From NCBI GenBank assembly GCA_038253885.1, contig JBBSGP010000079.1, forward strand, positions 1 through 9,688: a DNA stretch of 9,688 nt. The letters run 5' to 3'. The notes beneath the pieces were generated by a model. That model ran no database searches and was not told the DNA's origin. It worked only from the letters and a program-made list of their open reading frames with translations. The translations under genes and the position numbers were made by a program. Below, piece after piece: positions 1 through 7,694 of the stretch; within the stretch, counting starts at the first letter, position 1; each line of letters starts with the position of its first letter. Origin of the DNA: JALZAQ01 sp038253885. Its GTDB lineage: Bacteria; Gemmatimonadota; Gemmatimonadetes; Gemmatimonadales; Gemmatimonadaceae.

Positions 1-48
1 CAGATCTGGTAGCCGCCTTCAGGGCCTGTGGGGCGTCGCGAGCGGCTT

Positions 49-1089
49 TCAGCTCGCCGCGACGGTGCCCGGCCGATGCTGCTCCTGGTAGGCCATGGCC
101 TGGAGACGGGCCACGCGCAGGGCCATCGGCGGATGCGTGCCAAGGACGTCGGCGAGCCATCCCTCGCCGCTCCGCAGCCGCGATCCGCCGGTAGGATCCG
201 CGATGCAGAGGTGCGCCGTGCCGCTCTTGATCGACCGTGTCGGCTCGGCGGCCCCGTCGATCTTCTGGAGCGCGGTGGCAAGCGCCATCGGATTGCGCGT
301 GTACTGCGCGCTCATGGCGTCGGCGAGAAACTCGCGGCGTCGGCTCACTCCCAGCGCGAGCAGCCGGGTCACGATCGGCGCCAGCAGCCAGCTGAGGATC
401 CAGAAGACGAAAAGGATGGCGACGACAGCTCCGGGGCCATCCTTGCCGTCTCGACGGCCGCGGCTCGAGCTGCCGCCGCCCAGCCGCACGCCGCTCCCCA
501 TCATCCGGCTCGCCCCGTCATGGAGCAGAGCCACCGCGCCTACCAGTGCCGCCAACAGGGTCATGAGTCTCACATCGAGATTCTTGACGTGCCCGAGCTC
601 GTGGGCGACAACTGCCTGGAGCTCATCGCGCGAGCAGATCGTCAACAGGCCGGCCGTCACCGCCAGATTGGCGCTGCGCTCGTCGTGTCCGGTCGCGAAC
701 GCGTTGGGGTCGGGGTCGTCCACGACCCAGATCCGTGGACGGGGGAGCGCAGCGGCGATCGCCATCTCCTCGACGACGTTCACGAGCTGCTTTTCGTCAG
801 GGGTCGCGGGCTGGACGATCTCCCGGGCCGCCGTGGCCCAGAGGATCTTCTGCGGTCCGGACCGCCACGCCGAGACCGCCAGCAGTGCGCCGAGGGTGGT
901 GAGGAGGAAGCCGATCCAGGGGAAGACGTGATGGTAGGCGCCCGGCGGGTCGCCCACTGTGTAGAGGTAGTAGATCCAGTCGCCGCCGAAACCCAGCCAT
1001 GCGAAGAAGAGCACGAAGCCGATCACCAGCCACCGCGAGCGGCGCCGGTTGGCCTCCTGCTGGGAGAAGAGGTCGAGAGCGTCGCTCAT
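49..1089 (-). CDS. htpX: HtpX-like M48 family membrane zinc metalloprotease
   Basis: The 346-residue product has the M48 layout. Two hydrophobic segments lie near residues 20-42 and 56-75. The zinc site HELGH follows at 163-167 (H163, E164, H167), and the downstream REFLAD motif supplies the likely third ligand, E253. Two further hydrophobic stretches lie near 176-190 and 219-245, and GTHPP occurs at 317-321. HtpX proteases cleave misfolded integral membrane proteins at the cytoplasmic face and partly overlap FtsH in function. Residues 195-220, between the last two membrane segments, form a loop rich in Gly, Ser and Arg. The ATG lies 30 nt after the lemA stop with no clear Shine-Dalgarno, so it is probably the last visible gene of a LemA-protease operon. 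The family call is firm. Orthology to E. coli HtpX, rather than to a LemA-associated M48 branch, is less certain. Confidence 0.93.
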   Translation of the reverse strand: MSDALDLFSQQEANRRRSRWLVIGFVLFFAWLGFGGDWIYYLYTVGDPPGAYHHVFPWIGFLLTTLGALLAVSAWRSGPQKILWATAAREIVQPATPDEKQLVNVVEEMAIAAALPRPRIWVVDDPDPNAFATGHDERSANLAVTAGLLTICSRDELQAVVAHELGHVKNLDVRLMTLLAALVGAVALLHDGASRMMGSGVRLGGGSSSRGRRDGKDGPGAVVAILFVFWILSWLLAPIVTRLLALGVSRRREFLADAMSAQYTRNPMALATALQKIDGAAEPTRSIKSGTAHLCIADPTGGSRLRSGEGWLADVLGTHPPMALRVARLQAMAYQEQHRPGTVAAS

Positions 1090-1119
1090 GCGGGGAGCAC
1101 GCGCGAGCGGGAGGGCAGC

Positions 1120-1725
1120 TCAGCTCGGTCGGCTACCGAGCGACAGGTCCACCTTCACGTTGTCCCGCTCCGCGGCATCGGTGAGCTCCCAGAGCTCCGC
1201 CGGCTGGGCGCGGGCAATGCCCGCCAACAACATCGTGGGAAACTGAGCTTGCTTCGTGTTGTACTGGGTCGCCGTGTCGTTGTACATCTGGCGCGCGAAA
1301 GCGATCCGATTCTCGGTGGACGTCAGCTCCTCCTGCAGCTGGGCCACATTCCCCGTCGCCTTGAGCTGCGGATACGCCTCGACGACGGCAAAGAGGCGGC
1401 CCAGAGCGGACGTGAGCTGCGTTTCGGCCTGGGCCGTCGCGGCGACATTCGCCGGGACACCACTGGAGGTGACGCCCTGTGACGCCACGGAGATCGCCTG
1501 ATTGCGCGCCTTGACGACCGCCTCGAGCGTCCCGCGCTCGAAGTTCATCGCGCCCTTCACCGTCTCGATCAGATTCGGGATCAGGTCATGGCGACGCTTG
1601 AGCTGGACATCGATCTGCTTCCAGGCATTGAGCACCTGGTTCTTGAGACCGACCAGACCGTTATACGCGGAGATCAGCCAGAGGAAGATGACCGCGAGCA
1701 GGACCAGCAGAATGAGGAAGGCCAT
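1120..1725 (-). CDS. lemA: LemA family membrane-anchored protein
   Basis: The 201-residue product fits the usual LemA length of about 185-200. Residues 2-20 form one strongly hydrophobic N-terminal anchor. The LemA hallmark then follows: YNGLV near 21-25, a QIDVQLKRRHDLIPNL stretch near 38-53, and ETVKGAMNFE. Further on come EAYPQLKA and TENRIAFARQMYN, which belong to the long alpha-helical bundle. LemA proteins have no proven biochemical activity. They often sit next to membrane metalloproteases and are thought to be helical scaffolds exposed outside the membrane. Here the gene lies between a small membrane protein and the HtpX-like protease, with 30 nt on each side. The ATG at 1725 places the anchor at the extreme N terminus, which supports that start. 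The upstream GAAG is a weak ribosome-binding site. Confidence 0.95.
   Translation of the reverse strand: MAFLILLVLLAVIFLWLISAYNGLVGLKNQVLNAWKQIDVQLKRRHDLIPNLIETVKGAMNFERGTLEAVVKARNQAISVASQGVTSSGVPANVAATAQAETQLTSALGRLFAVVEAYPQLKATGNVAQLQEELTSTENRIAFARQMYNDTATQYNTKQAQFPTMLLAGIARAQPAELWELTDAAERDNVKVDLSLGSRPS
1123..1141 (-). other. Short hairpin at the 3' end of lemA
   Basis: A perfect 7-bp inverted repeat (GCTCGGT / ACCGAGC on the minus strand) with a 5-nt loop spans the last codons of lemA, ending just before its TGA and 34 nt before the htpX start. No T-run follows, so a terminator is unlikely. It might stabilise the upstream message or tune expression of the protease relative to LemA. It could also be a chance product of GC-rich coding sequence. 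Confidence 0.3.
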
Positions 1726-1755
1726 GGCTTCAGATGACTCGAGGGGTAGTGGCGG

Positions 1756-1935
1756 TCAGCCTTCTGCCTCGGAGCCCTTTCGCTTGTTCTTCCCGCCGAC
1801 GAACCAGGTGACGGGGATGAGAAAGAGCGGCGTCAGGAAGAGGCCGAGCAGGGAATTGATCCAGATGAGCGCGATGTAGAAGGCCGTGAGTCCGGCCCCG
1901 GCCCAGATGACTCCCAATGGTCCATGCGTTTCCAC
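1756..1935 (-). CDS. Small membrane protein with two predicted transmembrane segments, unknown function
   Basis: I do not recognise this protein. Starting at GTG (1935-1933), the 59-residue product has two hydrophobic segments, roughly residues 7-26 and 28-47. They are followed by a basic tail (KNKRKGSEAEG), which suggests a small hairpin membrane protein with its C terminus in the cytoplasm. The open frame extends upstream to an ATG at 2091, but that extension is hydrophilic, low in complexity and runs across the tilS promoter and start. I therefore prefer the GTG, which has GGGGA a few bases upstream. The gap to lemA is 30 nt, the same as between lemA and the protease gene, so it is probably the first gene of that operon and perhaps a partner of LemA or HtpX. 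The start and the function are both uncertain. Confidence 0.6.
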   Translation of the reverse strand: METHGPLGVIWAGAGLTAFYIALIWINSLLGLFLTPLFLIPVTWFVGGKNKRKGSEAEG

Positions 1936-2031
1936 GTCGTCCCCACGGTAAGGCGGTTCGATCCCAAGGCAAGGCGGTGCGATATAGATTGCACCCGACA
2001 CGGCAATTCCGTCAATGTGAGCCCCGCTGCG
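1936..2031. promoter_or_regulatory. Divergent promoter region between the lemA-htpX operon and tilS
   Basis: This is the only place where genes point away from each other, so both operons should start here. Positions 1981-1990 (gatatagatt) are the most AT-rich island. TATAGATT at 1983-1990 is a candidate rightward -10 for tilS, but no good -35 lies at the right distance. On the minus strand TTGACG at 2015-2010 resembles a -35 element, yet the nearest TATA-like sequence is 21-23 bp away, too far for a standard promoter. The TAGATTG at 1985-1991 loosely resembles the TAnnTTTG -7 element of Bacteroidota. The exact start sites are therefore not fixed by sequence alone. Confidence 0.5.
1950..1983. 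repeat. 13-bp direct repeat pair, possible operator
   Basis: Two copies of a 13-mer, aaggcggttcgat at 1950-1962 and aaggcggtgcgat at 1971-1983, differ at one base and are offset by 21 bp, about two helical turns. Same-face spacing inside a divergent promoter region is what a dimeric regulator binding direct repeats would need. The second copy abuts the candidate rightward -10, and both would lie near the leftward transcript start. No regulator is identified, and a local duplication could produce the same pattern. Confidence 0.45.
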
Positions 2032-3384
2032 ATGCGTCCTCTCCGCACCTTCCGCCCCGCGAGTGCGCGCTCGGTGCCCGACTCGGCGCATCTCACCGAG
2101 GTGGTGGAGAAGTGCGTTGCCGACGCGCTCGCGAGTGCATCAGCCGTCGTGTTGGCGGTTTCCGGGGGCCGTGACTCGATGGTGATGCTCGAGGCGGCGG
2201 CGCGTGTGGCCCCCCGCTCCGTTTCTGCCGTGGCGACGTTCGATCACGGAACGGGTCGTTGGGCGAAGAACGCGACAGCGCTCGTGGCGGAGCGCGCGCG
2301 CGAGCTCGGGCTGGAAGTGGTGCGGGAGCGCGTCCAGCTGCCGGGCAGGAGCGAGGCCGAATGGCGGCGCTTCCGATTGGACTTCTTCGACCGAGTCGCG
2401 CGGGCCCGGCATGCGGTCGTCGTCACGGCCCACACCCTCGACGACCAGATCGAAACGATTCTGATGCGGATCCTTCGCGGCTCGGGCGCTCGGGGATTGG
2501 CGGCCCTCGAGGCGCCAGGCGGGACGCTCCGGCCGTTCCTCGGAATTTCTCGAGAACTGGTAGCGCGCTACGCTGCCGCCCGCGCGGTGGCCTGGTTGGA
2601 CGACCCGTCCAACTGGTCGCGGCGCTATCTGCGCAATCGCGTTCGGCATGATCTTCTTCCCGCTCTGACACGGGCGCGGCCGGCTCTTCCGGAGGAGCTG
2701 CTGATCGTCGGTCAGCGAGCCGCGTCGCTCCGTGACGAGGTGGAGCGAGTGCTCGATACGCTACCCGGAATGGCGACGGGATCGCGTGGCGTGACCGTTG
2801 CCCGGTCGTCTTTCGAAGGGTATGATCCGAGATCACTGGCACTGCTCTGGCCGGCCATAGCGGGTCGCGGCGGGATCGCACTCGACCGTCGCGGAACCGA
2901 GCGTCTGTGCCAGTTTACAATGAATGGGTCGAGCGGCCGCCGCATCCAGCTGTCGGGTGGCCTCGAGGCGCTGATTCACCGGGGCAGCCTGATCGTCCGT
3001 CCGAGCCCGGAAGCCGCGACAGGAGTGACGGCGGCACGTCCGCTTGCGGACGGTGTTCGGTTGGGGCGTTGGGTGTTTCGTCGCTCGTCAGGCCGAGCGC
3101 ACGGGGAAGGGGGGTGGACGGCTGCTCTCCCGCTTGACGTGGCGTTGACGGTGAGGACGTGGCAGCCGGGCGACAGGATGGTGCCGGCCGGATCGGCGAC
3201 GCCGCGGCGTGTGAAGGGATTACTGCGCGACGCTGGTGTCGATGGGCCCAGCCGGCACGGATGGCCGGTGGTTCTGGCGGGGTCCGAGATCGTGTGGGTT
3301 CCTGGAGTGCGCCGCGCCCTCGCGGCAACCGAGCAAGCCGGTCGACCATCAGCGCCGTACATCAGTGAGCGTCTCGACAGCTGA
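2032..3384 (+). CDS. tilS: tRNA(Ile)-lysidine synthetase
   Basis: TilS attaches lysine to C34 of the CAU-anticodon tRNA-Ile, using ATP, so that the tRNA reads AUA and is charged with isoleucine. Counting from the ATG at 2032 (450 residues), the N-type PP-loop SGGRDS is at 44-49 and FDHGTG at 71-76. HTLDDQIET is at 134-142, RGSGARGL at 149-156, DDPSN at 190-194 and RYLRNRVRH at 198-206. The C-terminal TilS domain (about 344-434) carries WQPGDRMVPAG, RRVKGLLRD and IVWVPGVRR. The frame is open back to 1924, but those residues do not look like TilS and overlap the divergent region. A GTG at 2017 is the main alternative start, and neither start has a clear Shine-Dalgarno. The 3' end overlaps hpt by 20 nt. 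The tilS-hpt-ftsH order is conserved in many bacteria, including Bacillus. Confidence 0.95.
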   Translation: MRPLRTFRPASARSVPDSAHLTEVVEKCVADALASASAVVLAVSGGRDSMVMLEAAARVAPRSVSAVATFDHGTGRWAKNATALVAERARELGLEVVRERVQLPGRSEAEWRRFRLDFFDRVARARHAVVVTAHTLDDQIETILMRILRGSGARGLAALEAPGGTLRPFLGISRELVARYAAARAVAWLDDPSNWSRRYLRNRVRHDLLPALTRARPALPEELLIVGQRAASLRDEVERVLDTLPGMATGSRGVTVARSSFEGYDPRSLALLWPAIAGRGGIALDRRGTERLCQFTMNGSSGRRIQLSGGLEALIHRGSLIVRPSPEAATGVTAARPLADGVRLGRWVFRRSSGRAHGEGGWTAALPLDVALTVRTWQPGDRMVPAGSATPRRVKGLLRDAGVDGPSRHGWPVVLAGSEIVWVPGVRRALAATEQAGRPSAPYISERLDS

Positions 3385-3915
3385 TCCCCGCCTCGACGGC
3401 CGCGCCGTCCGCCGTATCGTTTACGATGCGGACACGATAGCGCGTCGCGTGCAGGAGCTCGGCAGTGAGATCAGTGCGCGCTACCCCGATGGTGACCTGC
3501 TGGTGCTGGGCTTGCTCAAGGGAAGCTTCATTTTTCTGGGGGATCTGGTGCGTCAGATCACCCGTCCGATCCAGGTAGATTTCCTGGTGGCGGCGAGTTA
3601 CGGCAGTGAGACCACGTCGAGCGGCAATGTGAAGCTTGTCTACGATCCGGAAACAACTCTCGAGGGTAAACACATTCTTCTGGTAGAGGACATCGTGGAT
3701 TCGGGGCGGACGTTGAGCCGGCTGATGGACCTGTTGTCTCTTCGCCAGCCCGGATCGCTGGGTATCTGTGCCCTGCTACACAAGCACATCGCGGAGCACC
3801 TACGATACCCGGTGGACCTGATCGGCTTCGACGCCCCTCACGAGTTCCTGGTGGGATATGGCCTGGATCACGCCGAGAACTTCCGGCATTTGCCCTACAT
3901 CGCGAGCTTGCAGTA

Positions 3916-3916
<1 letters not shown>
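3365..3916 (+). CDS. hpt: Hypoxanthine phosphoribosyltransferase
   Basis: The enzyme salvages hypoxanthine (and usually guanine) with PRPP to make IMP or GMP in the cytoplasm. From the GTG at 3365 the product is 183 residues, the normal length for bacterial Hpt. It shows GLLKGSFIFLGDL near 49-61 and the flexible-loop SYGSETTSSG at 78-87. The PRPP-binding signature VEDIVDSGRTL is at 107-117, with acidic pair E108-D109. A C-terminal base-binding stretch contains FLVGYGLDH and ends with HLPYIASL. No ATG lies near the expected N terminus. An in-frame ATG at 3236 would add 43 residues that do not look like Hpt and lie entirely over tilS, so GTG with a 20-nt overlap is preferred. No clear Shine-Dalgarno is seen, and translation is probably coupled to tilS. 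The stop TAA overlaps the ftsH ATG. Confidence 0.95.
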
Positions 3917-5892
<1,976 letters not shown>

Positions 5893-5920
5893 TCCAGCTC
5901 GGCGCCCGCAGTTGAGCACA

Positions 5921-5954
5921 CGCGCCCGTGTAGCCAGTCGGCTGCACGGGCGCG
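5921..5954 (+). terminator. Strong hairpin between ftsH and folP, possible terminator or processing element
   Basis: Two 15-nt arms (5921-5935 and 5940-5954) pair completely around a 4-nt loop (agtc), with one U-G pair on the plus strand and the outer ten base pairs perfect. It begins 29 nt after the ftsH stop and ends 41 nt before folP. The next bases include ccccctttctct, a pyrimidine run but not a true U-tract, so it is not a textbook intrinsic terminator. It may partly end the ftsH transcript, protect its 3' end, or mark a processing site. It is the only sizeable gap in the plus-strand cluster. Confidence 0.55.
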
Positions 5955-5994
5955 ATCCGGTGGCGCCCCCTTTCTCTGACCACGCTCGCGCGAC

Positions 5995-6897
5995 ATGACG
6001 CGAACGATCGCCGCTGGCACGGTGATCAGACCCACGAGCTGGATGCTGCGCACGCGCGTCCTCGTCCTGGACCATCCGGTCATCATCGGGATCGTGAATG
6101 TGACGCCCGACAGCTTCAGCGACGGCGGCCGGTATGCGACGGTGGAGGACGCGGTGGCCCACGCGCGCGCTCTCGTGGACCAGGGGGCCGACATGCTGGA
6201 CATCGGGGGAGAGTCCACCCGTCCGCAGGGCGCGACTCCCGTGCCGGAGGACGAGGAGCTCCGCCGCGTGCTTCCCGTGTTGCGCGCGTTGCGGACGGAG
6301 CTGCCGGGAGTGCCCCTGTCCGTGGACACTGTCAAGAGCCAGGTCGCCGCGGCGGCGCTCGACGAAGGGGCGGAGGTGATCAACGATGTCTCCGCCTTTC
6401 GCCTTGACCCAGGCATGGCGGCGGTTTGCGCCGCGGAGCGGGCCGGTGTCATTCTCATGCACTCGCGCGGCACGGTGAGCGAGATGGGGACGTATCGGCA
6501 CGCGACGTACGGGGACGACGTGACAGGAGAGGTGATGGCGGAGCTGGAGCAGCGGGTGTCGACGGCCGTGGACGCGGGAGTCGTGCGGGAGCGGATCGCT
6601 CTCGACCCCGGCCTCGGCTTTGCGAAGCGGACCGAGCAGTCGCTGACACTGCTCGCCGATCTCGATCGCCTCGGCGTTTTCATGCTCCCCGTCATGGTCG
6701 GCGCGTCCCGCAAGCGCTTCGTCGGAGAATCCGGAAGTGGGGCCCAGCCGGCTCAGCGAGTCGCGGGCACGATTGCGGCCAACGTGATGGGCCTCACGCG
6801 TGGGGCTCGGCTCTTTCGCGTGCATGATGTAGGGCCGTCGCGAGAGGCTCTCGACGTCGCCTGGGCGATCGAGTGCCGTCGAGCCGGAGCGCCATGA
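5995..6897 (+). CDS. folP: Dihydropteroate synthase
   Basis: FolP condenses p-aminobenzoate with dihydropterin pyrophosphate to give dihydropteroate in folate synthesis and is the sulfonamide target. The 300-residue TIM-barrel protein carries signature 1, IVNVTPDSFSDGG (33-45), and signature 2, DIGGESTRP (69-77). It also has D110, N130-D131, LMH (154-156), DPGLGFAK (204-211), GASRK (236-240) and RVHDV (275-279). D110, N130, D204, K240, R275 and H277 match the known pterin and phosphate contacts. A glutamine (Q78) stands between Pro and Gly in the STRP-G loop, where most family members have Pro directly followed by Gly. The ATG at 5995 lacks a Shine-Dalgarno. GTG 6022 and ATG 6043 are in-frame alternatives, and the latter would place signature 1 at the more usual distance. 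The TGA overlaps cdaA in an ATGA junction. Confidence 0.97.
   Translation: MTRTIAAGTVIRPTSWMLRTRVLVLDHPVIIGIVNVTPDSFSDGGRYATVEDAVAHARALVDQGADMLDIGGESTRPQGATPVPEDEELRRVLPVLRALRTELPGVPLSVDTVKSQVAAAALDEGAEVINDVSAFRLDPGMAAVCAAERAGVILMHSRGTVSEMGTYRHATYGDDVTGEVMAELEQRVSTAVDAGVVRERIALDPGLGFAKRTEQSLTLLADLDRLGVFMLPVMVGASRKRFVGESGSGAQPAQRVAGTIAANVMGLTRGARLFRVHDVGPSREALDVAWAIECRRAGAP
6886..6889 (+). promoter_or_regulatory. Ribosome-binding site of cdaA inside the end of folP
   Basis: GGAG lies 4 nt before the ATG at 6894, inside the last codons of folP. It supports this ATG over an in-frame one at 6873, which would add seven residues and overlap folP further. The spacing is slightly short, and the ATGA junction also allows reinitiation. 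Confidence 0.5.
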
Positions 6898-7694
6898 ACC
6901 TCCTCGACCATCTTCGCTTTCTGAGCTTCGGATGGCGCGATGCGATCCAGATCCTCATCGTCGCATACGTCATCTTCCGGCTGCTCCGCCTGATCTATGG
7001 CACGCGGGCGGTGCAGATGCTCGTCGGCATCTTCGTCCTCGTGCTGGTGTACGCGATCGCGCTGCTGTTCAAGCTGACGATGCTCACGTATCTGCTGGGT
7101 CTGGTCTTCACGTACGGTGTGTTCGCGGCGCTGATCGTCTTCCAGCCGGAGCTTCGGGCGGCTCTCGCTCACCTCGGGCAATCGCGCGTCACGCGCTTCT
7201 TTCGCCGCATGGAAGCGAGCGAGGTCGCGGAGGCAGTCGCCGAGGCGGTGGAGCGACTCAGCCGGAGCGGGATCGGCGCGATCATGGCGCTCGAGCGCGA
7301 GATCGCGCTGGGCGATTACGTCGGGTCGGGCACGGAGATGCAGGCCAAGGTGTCCGCCGAGCTACTGGCGACGATCTTCACGCCGTACTCCCCGCTCCAC
7401 GATGGCGCGGTGATCATCCGGGGTGACACGATCATCGGCGCGGGGTGCATCCTCCCGCTCACGCAATCGCGGGTGGAGGACAAGTCGCTGGGAACGAGGC
7501 ACCGCGCGGCTCTGGGGCTGTCGGAGGAGACGGACGCTCTCGTGATCGTGGTGTCCGAGGAGACATCGCAGATCGCTGTCGCCCAGCACGGTCGACTTCT
7601 CCGCGCCCTGACGCCGACGCAGCTGGGCGATCTCATCGCGGGGCGCCCTCCGCGCACGATCACTTCGGAGCATCAGGCGCTGATGCGCAGCTAG
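6894..7694 (+). CDS. cdaA: Membrane-bound diadenylate cyclase (c-di-AMP synthase, CdaA type)
   Basis: The enzyme joins two ATP molecules into cyclic di-AMP, a messenger controlling osmolyte and potassium transport and cell-wall homeostasis in other bacteria. The 266-residue product has the CdaA plan. Three N-terminal membrane segments (about 16-35, 40-59 and 63-83) end at FQPELR (83-88). A linker helix follows, then the DisA_N (DAC) domain with catalytic LHDGA (168-172) and RHRAALGLSEETDA (202-215). Both motifs needed for activity are intact. It follows folP with a 4-nt ATGA overlap and is followed by a DUF2723 gene with a TAGTG overlap. The regulator gene cdaR and glmM, usual neighbours in Firmicutes, are not next to it. 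I recall a folP-cdaA pairing in Bacteroidota and related phyla. Confidence 0.96.
   Translation: MNLLDHLRFLSFGWRDAIQILIVAYVIFRLLRLIYGTRAVQMLVGIFVLVLVYAIALLFKLTMLTYLLGLVFTYGVFAALIVFQPELRAALAHLGQSRVTRFFRRMEASEVAEAVAEAVERLSRSGIGAIMALEREIALGDYVGSGTEMQAKVSAELLATIFTPYSPLHDGAVIIRGDTIIGAGCILPLTQSRVEDKSLGTRHRAALGLSEETDALVIVVSEETSQIAVAQHGRLLRALTPTQLGDLIAGRPPRTITSEHQALMRS

Noticed and set aside
11..47. Inverted repeat agccgc / gcggct downstream of the protease gene
   Set aside because: A 6-bp stem with a 25-nt loop and no T-run is too weak to call a terminator in GC-rich DNA.
28..1482. Long plus-strand open frame of 484 codons opposite the protease and lemA genes
   Set aside because: It is antisense to two firmly identified genes, is rich in Arg, Glu, His and Gly in a way typical of shadow frames in GC-rich DNA, and shows no recognisable domain.
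1924..2031. N-terminal extension of tilS by 36 residues
   Set aside because: The added residues do not resemble TilS and cross the repeats and probable promoter. ATG 2032 or GTG 2017 is more likely.
1936..2091. Upstream ATG extension of the small membrane protein
   Set aside because: The extra 52 residues are hydrophilic and low in complexity and run over the tilS start and divergent promoter. The GTG at 1935 gives a compact membrane protein.
7445..7693. Upstream extension of the DUF2723 frame inside cdaA
   Set aside because: It overlaps the conserved DAC domain coding sequence and reads as an out-of-frame shadow. The GTG that overlaps the cdaA stop fits the operon pattern.
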